Part shown: in pieces, positions 45,352 through 57,533 of the stretch
Layout of the letters: each line of letters begins with the position of its first letter
Position numbering within the stretch: the stretch's first letter is position 1
Source of the DNA: Onchidella celtica
Taxonomy: Eukaryota > Mollusca > Gastropoda > Systellommatophora > Onchidiidae
Direction of reading: 5' to 3'
Length of the DNA stretch: 64,000 bases
NCBI GenBank assembly: GCA_963931925.1
Contig: OZ007567.1
Coordinates: 83,650,677-83,714,676, forward strand
The notes under the pieces: generated by a model
What the model was told of the DNA's origin: nothing
What the model saw: the letters and a program-made list of their open reading frames with translations, nothing else
Databases searched by the model: none
Made by a program: the position numbers and the translations under genes

Positions 45352-47844
45352 ACTGGAGAGGGACCCCCTAAAGAACCTTTATTATCTTACCATAACTTAA
45401 CATTTAGATAGGGACATTCTTAAAGAATTTAAGGTAGTAAGGAGACAGCTATTATTGAGAGAAGAAATAATATAATATGATGATATAGATCTAGATCTAG
45501 AAACATATCAATGATATACATTGTATATTAATATAAATTTCTTGTTTGAATTTCATATGATGTTCTGTCGATCCCATTGACCCGACGATCACGGCGAGGG
45601 ACAACATCCACCATAGATCTAGACTCTACCTGTGACAGAAAACGAGACTTTTGGACTTGGGAATGCGAGCTATGGATTGAGGAAACCAACATCTAAATTC
45701 CTCAAAAAGTTAAGTGAACCATCCGAGTGCCATTTTTGGGGAGGTTGAAGTGTTTTCCGGCCTCATTATTTCCAGGCTTTTTCTCTTTTTGCATGTTCAC
45801 TTTAGTTTAGCGGGTGGTTGGATGGGATCATAGTTTAGCATTTCTTCTTTGCCATTTCGAATGATATTAGAGTGCATTGGTGGCTATTGATAACTCGGGG
45901 GGATTTGCTTCACTGTGAATAGTTCTATAGGGATCCGTTTATTCGTATAGATTGTGGCGTTTCTCTTGCTTCCTCACATTTCTTTAGGAAGATGTCTCTC
46001 CTGTCTTCTTCTTAATACTATCTTGTAAATAAGTTAGGACTTGTAGGGTCTGTTATCGTTCGTCTTGCTTGTTAGTCTAGCGTCCTGTTCAGTGTATTTT
46101 TTTTAATTCCTTATAAAGTTTAAACTATTATATTGACATTGCTATGTTTTACAATATATCCCTGAAATATTTCACGTGCTAAAACCACGTTGAATTTTAA
46201 TCTGGATTATTGACATTAAGTGAATTATTAGAACCCGTGCAGTTAATACTGCCAGTTCTGGGTTAGTGTGATATAACCGATTCGTCTTTAAATTGATGAG
46301 CTCCCGAGAGGACAGTGGAAGACTGTTGTATGGGAAGTGAGAGATGAGTGATGTGTGGTGAATATTGGTATTATTTTCGGCTGTGCGGCCGCCCGAGGAG
46401 CAAAGAGTTTATTGTCTCATGGGACTTGTTCGTATCAGTATTGAGGTAATGTCATTATAAAAGACACGTGGTATATTGAGAGAGAGAGAGAGTTGAACCT
46501 TCTTACAGGCATTGTAAGCCCCACAGGGCAGTGTAAGGCCTCAGGGCAGTGTAAGGCCGCAGGCAGTGTAAGACGCGGAGATGCAGTGTAAGACCTATGG
46601 GCAGTGTAAGGCCGCAGGCAGTGTAAGACCGACGGGCAGTGTAAGACCGACCGGTAAGAAAGGGAATTTTCGCGTTTTGAGTTTTTCCAGTGCTAACCGA
46701 GTACACTGATTCGTCGCGTTGAGAGATATTTTGCAGTGGTAACAGAGGACACTGCGTGGTCGCGTTTTAAGAAGTTGTGAAGAAGAGTTTTTTTTTTTTA
46801 TATACAACCGATTATGTCTTGGGCTGTCCGCGTCCCGTGGACCAGCTAACATAATACTAAATATGATTATATACCGAGATGACTGTGACACTTGACGTGT
46901 GCATGGCTTGCGTAAAGCGCATTAGATTAACTAGCTATCGCCTCGTGCCATCTCATCTATACCGGATTCGATACGGAGATTAAATAAATAAATCATATTG
47001 TTATTGAATTGAGAAAGTTCTATACTATTGTTGCATTTGAGGCAGCACCACGCGAATTTGGAATGTAAACGTTAAGCTAATTAACTTTTCGTCGTTTTGG
47101 TCGTTTCGGCTTCATTATACGGAAATTCGTTGTAAAAAGTAAGACAGACCAAAATTTTCATTACTCTATTAAAGAGTCTGTCTTGTATTGGGGTTGGATT
47201 GCGCTTTTTCGCCTCATTTCTGGACGGTGGATGGATTCACATTATATTGTTCTCTAAATTATGAACAATTTTTACATCCTTTCTTGTGAATATCCTCTTT
47301 CCACCAGCGTCATTCCGGACTGTGACCTGAGCTACTGACAAACCTGACGCCCTTGTCTGCGGGTCAATGAGATGGAGTCATGGCAAACCAAGCAACCAGA
47401 GCTACTGCTGCCATTGGATGCCACAATACTTTAATTAATAATATATTGTTTGTGAATGTGCATATATGTATTAATATGTGTGTTGACAAAATAATTATGA
47501 GTATGATTCTTCAATGATGTGTGACTGTGTGAATATAGTTATACTTTAATTCAAAAGTATACAGTAAAGTAATTATTATTATTATAAATGTTCATGAGAA
47601 GTGTGATTGTATGAAGTGAAAATATATTTATATAGATGAGATTCTACAGAACGTTGCATCAATAACTGTAGTTTTTGTCCATCCACTATGTACGTTCTTA
47701 GTTAAATTTTTTATCCATCTTAGGGATAACTTTTCTACTTTAGTCTTAAGCCCCCACCACAATATCAGAGTCATTTTCATGACTTCGGACTTTCATAGAT
47801 CTTATCGTGTAAATTTTTCTTAAAATTTCCACTGGGGTGGGGGA
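45352..47844 (+). other. Element C internal region, non-coding
   Basis: A possible primer site TGGAGAGGGACC begins at 45354, three bases inside the LTR; I cannot name the tRNA. 46040-46112 matches the leader of element A (TGTAGGGTCTGTTATCGTTC shared). About 47250-47420 and 47640-47845 match A between its stop codon and 3' LTR (shared TCTGCGGGTCAATGAGATG and TTTGTCCATC). The purine tract is 47834-47844. A short minisatellite sits at 46505-46660. Confidence 0.8.
46505..46660. repeat. GCAGTGTAAG minisatellite inside element C
   Basis: About eight copies of a 17-19-bp unit with core GGGCAGTGTAAGACC, spacing slightly variable. Confidence 0.85.
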
Positions 47845-49179
47845 TGTCATAATCAAATGTAATTGGTGTGAGGTTAGTGGTCAAGGGGAAATAACCGAAT
47901 TAATTATAGAGAGGAGGTGAATAAATATAACATGTGAAGTACGTCAGTTGTAGATAAGGACGGTGTTTTTTGATGACGTCATTTTAAGCAAGAGGGAACT
48001 ATTGAACAACAGGAAGGCGTAGATAAACAGTAGTATGCTAGTAGATAGAATATCACTGGTGTTATGGTGAATGGGCTATAGATAATCAGATATATACTAC
48101 TGATATTAAAATGTAAAGATAATGTGCTATCGATGAAGATTAACACCCCGTTTTCAACGTGGGGGTGAGAACTATTTATTTGTCTACGTCACTTAACCGT
48201 TAAGGCGTATTGATAATATAGGCAGCCGAGAGAGCAGCTGACCGGGGGACTTCACTCCGTGCATAGCCTTCCCTGTGTGTAGGAGTCAGTTGCATCCTAC
48301 TTGAGTGGATGATTGTAATATTTACCAATACAACATGACTAGATGTTGATCTTGTCATTTATATTCATAAGCTTGACATGACACCGCTTTGATATATTGT
48401 TTCTGGCCTTAGTGCCAGACCAATCGTAAGTAATCGAAGATAGAATCTCTTGATGACATCGACAGTGAATGAAACGTACGACATTTATCCGTTAGGAGAG
48501 TCTTGAAGGAACCCACCAGGAGTGAATGCAAAATTAAACTGCCATCTAGAGCTGCATCTAGAACTAATGTATGAAATGTATGACTAACTGTGATTGAATT
48601 ATCTGGGTGAGGCTGGGAAATGCCAGCCCATCCTAGAGCTAGATATATCTAGATATCTAGATCTCTGTACTTAACTGGGCCGACGTCACTTGTCGTTGAC
48701 GGGCTCGTTCTCTACTAGAATTGTAGGCAGAATATCCCATATGACATTATGTATTCAGAGACTGTAATTGTCATCCAATAAGTAATCTAGTTTTTAGATA
48801 TATATACCTAATAGATCTAGTTTAAGCAGATAATTAGTGAGTCCAGAGTTAAATGTTATTAGAGAAAGTATAGAGCTAGACTTAGAAGGAAGTATTATTA
48901 ATTATGGATGTGATGCCACAGATGTTTATCCTTATTAATTAATTAGATCTAGTCGAGATTGTTAGTGTCTTTATTATAAATAAATGTGACCCTGCAGGTC
49001 TGATGAATTGAACTTTAATCAGATTGTCTTTTAGTATTTGGAATGGTATGAAAGTTAGGTCTTAGATGGAATAAATAATAAATCATAAAACTCTCGATTA
49101 TAAAAAAATGCAGTCGAACCAACACCCCATCAACACAACATTATGATTCCAGGGAATCCATAACAACTGGGTCATAACA
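47845..49179 (+). repeat. Element C 3' LTR
   Basis: 1335 bp, uninterrupted, TGTCATAATC to GGGTCATAACA; serves as the empty-site reference for the LINE insertion. Confidence 0.92.
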
Positions 49180-52100
49180 TCAAGTTTTTTCACGAGGACG
49201 ATGGGTGATGAATACGGCGATGTTGATGGTTCTATCACATCTAACTTCAACATTAACTCAACTTCCTTTATGACTCTATCTCTCGAAGAAAAAGGCAACG
49301 GATACGGTCTAAGAAATACTGGCTTATCCGAAGTCAACTTTATTTGGTGCTGGATCACCGTAGTGCGACCCGGCAAATCCGTAACAACATCCGGGAATGA
49401 CGCTAACAGGGTCTCAAGTTCCCTACTCCTTGAACTCGTAAGGTCAGGGTTAATTTTTACGTCCATGTAACCTTGTGTCGGAGTTAACTCCGGCAATTGA
49501 ATTTTTAACTCTTCCTGCGCCTCGGTGTCGCTTACGTCACAGTCCAACTGGTCTACGACCCCCGTGCAAGCAGTAGAGAAGACAGTCTCCTCTGGTCTTG
49601 TCTGTGCACACAGATACTGTGGTCTCTCATAAAATCTCTGTAGCATATTAACATGGAAAACCTTACTCGCTCCATCAATGTGGATAGCGTAATCTACCTT
49701 TGAAACAACTCGCTCAATAACATAAGGGCCTTTCCATGTCATCAATAACTTATTATGGTCCGTAGGTAACAACAACAGAACCTTGTCTCCTGGCTTAAAA
49801 ATTCTCAGTTTGGAACCTCTATCTTTATAGTCTTTTGCTCTTTTCGAAGCGATACCCGAAGCTTCTTCTGCTATAGTGCGCGCTGAAGATAGTCTTTCTC
49901 TTAAATCAACAAGGTACTGAAACACCGAAATCTGCTCATCGTCTCCCGATGATGGCGACGTCATCATGTCCCGAAGAACATCAATTGGGCCCCTAGGACT
50001 ACGACCGTACATCATTTCGAACGGCGAGAATCCCGTTGACTCCTGCCGTACCTCTCTGTACGCGAATAACACTGCAGGGATATATCTATCCCAATCTTTA
50101 GGGCGATCAGCAGCTACCTTACGCAGCATCGACTTTAACGTCGAGTTCAATCTCTCGCACATGCCATTAGCCTGCGGATGATAAGGGGTGGTAGTGATGG
50201 GTTGTATGCTGAATAAGCGGAACAATTCCTTCATCATCTGCGACGTAAATTGCGCGCCCCTATCAGACAGAATTTGCTCTGGTATTCCTACCCTAGCGAA
50301 AATTGCAAACAACGCTTCCGCGACTGCCTCAGACGTTATGGTCCGCAGAGGAACCGCCTCTGGCCATCTCGTAGCATTACATATGACCGTTAAGAAAAAT
50401 CGATTCCCCCTATCGGTCGCTGGGTGAATGGGGCCAACAAGGTCTATCGAGACCTTTTTAAACGGTTCCGAGACCGTGGGGATCTTCTGAAGAGGAGCCT
50501 GGGGTGTACGACCCTTATGCGTCGTCTTTTGGCACGCACTGCACGTCTTACAATAGACTTGCACATCTCTGTGGATCGATGGCCAGTAAAAATTTTTAAG
50601 AACCCTTTCTTTGGTTCTAGCTATCCCCATATGACCCGCTAATGGGACATCATGTGCCAAGTGCAATACTGTTGCGATCAGCAACGCTGGCACAACGACC
50701 TGCTTTAAAATTGAGGACACCGTTACATACTTACGGAATAGAATGCCCGCCTGAACAACAAAGGAGGACGACCCGTTCTTATATCTCCTCGTTTTCTCGG
50801 TTCGCGCTTCCCCAAAGCATGGGTTTAATGATGGGTCCTCCCTTTGTAATCTCGCCAAGCGCTCTGGCATGATATCTAGGTTGACCGCTGGCGTAGCCAA
50901 AGGTCTAATCTTATCTTTATCAGCTACCCGTCGACGTGTTTCGACCGCGGCGCAAAAGTCAATACCTTTTGATTGCGACCATGCTTGCACGTTCTCATCG
51001 GAAGGGGAAACTACCCGTGATACATTCCCAATGATGAGCTGGGCGCCTGGAAAACAACCAACGACTGCTTCGACTTCCCCGCTAAGGAAAGGTGTATCTA
51101 TCATTATTCTTGCCATGGGTAATTTCTCAATGGCCCCCGAAAATTGGATGCACGGGACAGTCTCACCTGTAAGCTGTGAATCCCGAATGCAGTCCCTATG
51201 CACTCCCACAACGGTAGATCCTGTATCTCGTAAAACCGAGACCGGTTCGTCCCCAACAAACCCCGGATAAACCCTAAGACCACCTCCTGTATGACATGAA
51301 TTTATAACGGGGATCTTTCTCCCACAAGGTAAAACACCGGAAGATAATAACTTCTCACAACTGGGACACTTAGAATACTGTCCGCCTCCGTTGTCCGATG
51401 TAACACACGCAGCCGCGTGATGAAATTTATTTGGGGAACATGGACTGGAGCTACTGTCCACGTTCGCCGCTATCCTACCTGCAGGGCAATTCACGCTGAT
51501 GTGATCTGCTCTACCGCAGTTCCAACACTTCGCGGCCCTACACTCGCGTGAAAAGTGACCCACGCGTCCGCAAGTCCAACACTCCGCTCCCTGTGCTGCA
51601 CTAGGCCTGGGTCCCCGTGACCCATCGCGACCGGAACTAGAGTCCCTATGCCGTCGGTCATCGGCAAAGGTCACAAATCGCCCCCGGCCATTACCGCGAC
51701 CTAGCCCTCCTGCTCGGTCAAACTTACCGGATCCATATGCCGGTGATTGGTGATAGCCCCTACGCTGCCCCTGGGCTTGCCCGCTATAGGCACCACGCTG
51801 ACACGACCTGTCCCTAAGTCCTGCCGGCGACCCCTCGACAACGGCGACGTACCCAGCATCTTGGACGTACGCCCTGGCGACTGGTTTGGACGGATGCGCC
51901 GTACGGTATGCCTCCGCCAACTTAGACGCCTCCTGCACCGTCGCGGGTTCGTTCTCTTTCAGGAAAGCCACCAGATCTTTGTGGCACGACGCGTACAGCT
52001 GGTCACGGATCATTAAGTCTTTCAGTTTAGCAAAATCCGTGCCCACATGCGCCAAGTCTACCCAGTTCGCGAAATACTCCGTTAGTCTCGCGACGAAGGC

Positions 52101-52697
52101 AGCAAAGTCCTCCCTGGTATCTGCACGTGCTCGCCTAAACTGCTCCCGGAAATATTCCTCGGTACGCGCAAATCGGCGAAGCAGCAAAGCCTTCAGCTTA
52201 TCGTAATCTTGCACGTCTTCGCGCTGTAGCTCTTTAAAGTAGGTTAACGCTCGCCCCTGCAATAGCGATGCCAGGTACGTGGCCCATAATTCCTTATTTT
52301 CCCCCCATTGCAATTGTGCGTTCAGTTCGAACCTGTAAAGGAAGGCGTCTATGTCGTCCTTCCGGTCGTCGAACGTAGGGAGCTTAATCCTAACACCACC
52401 TTTATTGTGTACCTACCGCTCAACTGCTTCTGTTGGCGCATTCTTTTGGCTTTCCAACTCCGCGATTCTCATTCGCGTCTCTCTCTCCTGTTGGTTATCC
52501 CTAGCTTCTATCTCCCTTAACTTTAACTCCCTCTCCTGCTCCTGAGCCTTTTTTTCCTGAGCCTCTTTTTCCTGCTCTCTATCCTTAGCACGCTCATCGC
52601 GCAATTCTGCCTGCTGTTCTTTAATCCAGCCGCGTAGCTCTTCTCCCTCCAGGCCAAGTTCCTTACCCAACTTCATTAGTTGTTGGAGTTCCGCCAT
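49180..52697 (-). pseudogene. Element B Gag-PR-INT and start of RT, with in-frame stop
   Basis: Starts at ATG 52695-52697 with a Glu/Lys-rich coiled coil. A TAG at 52413-52415 interrupts it, and the same frame then continues without further stops to the element C junction. After it come capsid-like Gag; two zinc knuckles (CWTCGRVGHFSREC, CWNCGRADHISVNC); protease SVLRDTGSTVVGV; integrase with HHCC (HLAHDVPLAGHMG ... CKTCSACQK), LSDRGAQFTS and MCERLNSTLKSML; WKGPYVIERV; and the first RT strand TSPYSSPIVLVKK. The last codons of the open frame (to 49098) are element C sequence. The TAG could be a recent mutation or a read-through stop; one copy cannot decide. Confidence 0.9.
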
Positions 52698-53644
52698 TTC
52701 ACAGATTTATGGTTATGGTATCTATTATAAGACGACCAACCTGTCGGTATGATCACTAACGATACGACCAGAGACCTGAGATCACACCAGATATAACAAT
52801 ACCCAGTTCAGAATACAATTCAGAATTTTACCTTTACAGCACAACTAATTCTATATCTATAAAATGTATGCACTATTAATTATAAAAGAAAATAGAAACG
52901 ACAAGAATGAAGAAATATAGTAGAAGGACCACAAGTACGTCAAGGACAACGAACCAGACTAGGACAAAGACGTAAAAAAGAAAATATAATGGAAAAAAAA
53001 ATGCAACCTAACTACGCCGATTACACAACAAGGTACGAACAAGAACAGAGTCTGAAAAAAAAGAACGTATCTACAGATAGGGAAGAGAGGGACAAGAGAA
53101 ACGTCTTCCTAAAACAACGAGGAAGATGGAACGCTACAATCTAAACAAAAATACAGGTCCCTACAGAACTGTTCACTGTGATGAACGAAGTTCCAAATTT
53201 AGCCCACCTCCCGAAGAGGACAAACTACGCTCACCACAGCAAACCCGCGCCACCACCCGTATAATCTATAACGACAACAAAAACAGCAAAAACAGGGAAA
53301 AAGACAGATTAAAGGAACAGCCCACAATCCAGGGCACAAAAATTTTGACTTTTACTTAACTTTCAAATTTTGAGTTTAACTCCTCCCCTTAATCGGAGCT
53401 CTGGCCGCTTGACTCCTCAGGCTGGCACACACACTCTGCAGGAATTTAAGTACACATTAATACATATTCATCAAAATACATGCATCACTACATATTCATA
53501 AATATACATAAATCATATCATGAAAATTCCATTCATCCCACGAACAAAGACAACAGCATGAATTCCTAGCACAACAGAAAAACAACTAGATATAACGAAT
53601 ACACAATGTCAAAATGACCACAGGTAAACAGGACGAGCCCCCAG
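52698..53644 (-). other. Element B leader
   Basis: 947 nt between 5' LTR and the gag ATG. It contains a block at 53078-53160 (GAGGAAGATGGAACGCTACA and neighbours) nearly identical to element A 36391-36470, although the LTRs and most of the leaders are unalike. Confidence 0.8.
53631..53643 (-). other. Element B primer-binding site, tRNA-Pro
   Basis: One base inside the 5' LTR the minus strand reads TGGGGGCTCGTCC, complementary over 13 nt to the 3' end of animal tRNA-Pro, the primer class used by several vertebrate retroviruses. Confidence 0.8.
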
Positions 53645-54840
53645 TGTCACAAATCCCAGACTGGGAGATGTAATAAGTTATGACAGGACAACAATCACGA
53701 ACAAACAAGTTAACACTTAACAGAACAATCCATCAGACTCACACATTTATTAAACATAATTATACAGATAATAGCGCAATTACATACATTATATTATTGA
53801 AATCAACTGCCGTACAACGGCCGTATTCTCACACACACTCTCCCTCGGATCCACAATCCGGTAGTTACTCCTAAAGGCACTTCGGCCTCAGCCTCTCCCC
53901 TCAGGGTCTTAATAGCCCATTAATAATTTACTGGCACCGCAGTCTCTCAATATCACCTTCCTATTGTCATACACCTTAGCACTCCCCTAGCACCTCAGCA
54001 GGGCAATAACACATTATCATTTCAATAGACATTATCATTTCAACAGTACATTATTAGTTCACTAGCCCCTCAACATGGCAATAGTGCATTATCACATTCA
54101 CGCTCATATCTACGTCCCTGTCCGTGGCCTGACTGCCACGACTTTATGTGCCTCTACTGTCCTGCACTGACAGCCTCACTTCTGGCCTATGTGTGGCCTC
54201 CGGCCCTATGCTGGCCTATCCCCTGTGCTCATCGAGGTGGCTCTGCGGCCCGTCCTCGACACCTACAAGAATAACATTACATTGGTATAATGCCCTACCA
54301 TTTCTATTCACTCCACCTCTCCTTACAACCCATGAAGCGTACACACACTAGTTCACCTTTCACTCACCACACATCTTACGGTAACACACCTCCATCGGAG
54401 TACACACTACTCACTCGCGCTACAAATCCATGAACTCACTTTCATCTATCGCTCATGGCGCACATTGCTATATCCGATATCAAGGACTTCCACATTCCTC
54501 ACATATACTTATTTACATCATGGTAATAGACGAATATAATATAATACATCAATCATAATAATCAATCAACGTTCTACGTACCAGTCATCACTGGAAAGAC
54601 TCTCTCACTGGTCTTCTCGACTGCTCCCCTTATGTCCGCCCGATGGGTTCTTATTCACAGGTCCGTTCCGTAGGACCTTCTAACTTGCAGTGATAGTAAT
54701 ACAGCGCTTTCGCCTCATTCAGACCCCCCCCCCCCACTACTCACAACAGCACGCTTAACTTACCTGTCTACTGTGAGCCCTTCTTACTCTACACCCGCTC
54801 TGTAGCAATCCCCTTAATTGCACTCACTCCACTCGTGACA
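53645..54840 (-). repeat. Element B 5' LTR
   Basis: 1196 bp, nearly identical to 40176-41369. Confidence 0.93.
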
Positions 54841-55679
54841 GGCATAAGGATTCTATATGTAGTACTTAGTAATTTTATGTGCTTTTCATTATTGTAGTTT
54901 AAGTTGAGAAATTGTTTTAATGTCTTATGTGTAGATGCTGTACTAAATTATTTTGTGACCTGGCGCACTGATCACAGAGTGGAAGTATCGTGTAATTCCG
55001 GTAAAGGCCTATTTGTGTGTCCGCGTATATTTACCATTAATAATGCGTTTCAATTTAGTATTCTTAGCCAGGTCTAGCTTTATTTTAGTGCCATGTATTC
55101 CTTCCAGTCCAGTTAAGCTACAATGCTGTTCTATGCAGGTTTTATCATCTGTATCTGGTTGCATGCACGTGTCGTGCCACGCGCTCTTTTATAAAATGCA
55201 TTTCAAACTAGCGTCATACCAAAGTGATTGTCCAGTTGCCTGGTACATACTAACATAGTAATTGCCTAATTTAGCCAGCTTTAAGCCTAGGTCCATACTG
55301 TATAATACTATTGGATTGGAGTCCCCATAAATAAGCTTTCATTACTGTATGATGTGTTCCCATTTAATATATTCTGGACACTGTTCATACCCTTGGACCC
55401 GCCTTGATCTAGTCACTAGATCCACGTGGTTACCCCTTTATTTAGGTTAAGCTGCAGCTATGGTTTGCTTGGCATCATCATTGGGTTTGGCCATGTACTA
55501 GCTACCTAGATTCTACGTAACCTCTAGGGTGGGATGGTCGTCCACCCTGTTTAGTACCTGTAAGGCCCGTGCTTCGATTATTATTTATCAATTGCTGTAG
55601 GCTATCAAGCGGGCTTAGCCACCTTAATTGCTTCGTATGGTTTAGTTCTGCGCCCTAGGGCTGTATGTAAATGTATGTA

Positions 55680-56100
55680 TATTAAGGAAGCGGCTAGGGA
55701 GACCAGGACCATAGCCTAGCCCCGAGTCTAGGGAGACCAGGATTCTGGTCTCCCTAGCCCCGTTAGTTCGACGTGTCTAGCGAGACCAAGATTTTTCCCG
55801 GCCAGTGCGCATGTCTACTGTGAAAACAGTACATAGCTACCCCGGCGGCTTTCCCTGATATGTCATTCTGACTACTGCCCAGACGAACATCGGCCTACGG
55901 CCTCGATAATACAAACTGACTAGACCCTCACGTCGTTACATATCAATCGGACAATGCCTATGCACTTGTCGAGTTATGGAACGCATTCGGAAGTCCTCCC
56001 AAAATCTTGGTCTCCCTAGCCCCGAATCTAGAGAGACCAGGATCTTGGTCTCCCAAGACCACAGGCTAGGGAGACCAGAATCCTGGTCTTGCTAGACACT
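55680..56100. repeat. Cluster of palindromic GGAGACC/GGTCTCC motifs
   Basis: CTAGGGAGACCAGGA-type words and their reverse complements (TCTGGTCTCCCTAGCCCCG) occur about eight times on both strands, for example near 55693, 55731, 55750, 56009, 56030, 56046 and 56067. Several neighbours pair as hairpins (GGAGACCAGGATTCTGGTCTCC is nearly self-complementary). Function unknown. Confidence 0.8.
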
Positions 56101-57486
56101 TAATTTGCATGTTATTTATGCATATATGTTTGTAGGGTTTTATGCATGCTTTTACAGTAATTATGATCAAGCTGTTGGATTTAGCTATATCGACCACGTG
56201 GCAATGGCATTGTGCCATGGTGTTGGGGTATCCAGCTTATAATACATACATTAGTTATGTTGGAGTTCGGATCCAATGCCTCTGGCTTGAGATCTATGGG
56301 CCTCCACTATGATCATAGATTCTTCGGTGTATTTTCTTACAATCTGAGTAAATTCTTGCATTTATTGATTATATTCTAGTTCTGGAACCTTGTATTGATT
56401 TTGATGATTAACGATGGGCTTATAGATTCTTATATGGTCACCAGCCTAGCTGTTTATATGATTAAGAAGGATTCAGACGACACTTCCAGGAGGACTTATG
56501 AATTATCATATGGTGGTCATCCTTGTGTGGTCCACGTAAAATAGTAATGCTTATAAATAATATTGGCTACATAATCCATAGCCTGGGTCGTGCTTAATTG
56601 CCATGGGGCCTGTTAAATATCACTTTAGAACAGCCCCTGTGTTTTGGTTAATAATCTAATCAGTAATATGCTTTTAGGGGCAGTTCCCTGTGCATATTGC
56701 GTCGGGATAGGACGCGGTTGGAATTTGTCATCGGGCCGTAAAGGGCGGCCTGATACTTGTTTAGGAGGCCAGGGAAACTACTGCTGGGTTACGTTCCCTT
56801 GCTATTTGTCATTTTTATTCTTATTAAGCCTTGGATGTTCATTAGTTTCTGTATACCATGTGTTCATGCTGTATATAATATTATGACGTGTGCTTATGAT
56901 GCTTTATTCTCTTGTCTCTACAGCCTGAGCCGCTGTGTTGGTTTTCTTGGTTGTCTGTTGGTTTTCCTTGTCTGTTCCCCTTTTTTATTGTGCTCGAAAA
57001 TAAACGACAATACGTTTACGTCTCCTGTATAGATAGCAGAGTTATTTTGTTTTTGTCCCGACCACCCATCGTCGTCTGCTGACAAGAAGAAGGGAGATAA
57101 TGACCGCTGTTATGTGACCGCCGTATTTTACATATTTAGTTCTAGCTGAACAATGAGTGCCTAGTATTATGCGTAAAGTTTCTTATAATATAATGCGCTG
57201 TGCATTTATTTGTCTCATTAAGTCTACTCCTAAATTGGAAAAATCAATACGTCAGTACATATGATTGTTTTCTTAACTTACGACCTATGATTTGTTCAGT
57301 GATTTTTTTTAATGTAGTTAGTGCACATTTCCTAACTGCAAAATAATATTATCATTGTCTCACAGACTCTTCGCAGAAAAAAAATGTACAAGAAACAGCA
57401 ATATGGCATTCGTTTGCCGTTGTCAAATCTTAAAATTCAAATTTACTCCAGAGCTGAAAGGGACAAACGTGACATACTAGTGACTT

Positions 57487-57533
57487 AAATTACCCCCCCC
57501 CCTCCCTTCCCCCCCCCCCCTCCCCTCCCCCTC
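57487..57533. repeat. C-rich homopolymer tract
   Basis: Runs of C broken by single T; low complexity. Confidence 0.9.

Larger units (their letters stand above)
42833..49179 (+). mobile_element. Element C, non-autonomous LTR retrotransposon inserted in B
   Basis: 6347 bp on the plus strand: 5' LTR 42833-45351 (split by a LINE), internal 45352-47844, 3' LTR 47845-49179. After removing the LINE and one target copy (1184 bp) the 5' LTR is 1335 bp, exactly the 3' LTR length. No gag or pol remains: the internal 2.5 kb has no plus-strand frame of 60 codons. It shares leader and 3'-region blocks with element A, plus the same purine tract, so it may be mobilised in trans. No target duplication: left flank CCGAT, right flank TCAAG. 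Confidence 0.9.
40176..54840 (-). mobile_element. LTR retrotransposon B, Gmr1-like Ty3/gypsy, interrupted by element C
   Basis: Minus-strand element of about 8.3 kb once the 6347-bp insertion (42833-49179) is discounted. 5' LTR 53645-54840, leader, gag-pol in parts (52697-49180 and 42832-41728), purine tract and 3' LTR 40176-41369. GGCAT flanks both ends (40171-40175, 54841-54845). The domain order is Gag with two zinc knuckles, protease, integrase, then reverse transcriptase/RNase H, as in element A, but LTRs and protein are clearly a different family. Two lesions: an in-frame TAG in gag and element C within the reverse transcriptase. Confidence 0.92.

Noticed and set aside
29350-54840. Endogenous retrovirus
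   Set aside because: Neither A nor B has an envelope-like ORF after RNase H or between pol and the 3' LTR; the pol order is Gmr1-like.
56644-57032. Membrane-protein-like gene with hydrophobic stretches
   Set aside because: Two overlapping frames of 80-91 codons with T-rich composition; no motif, splice pattern or homology visible.
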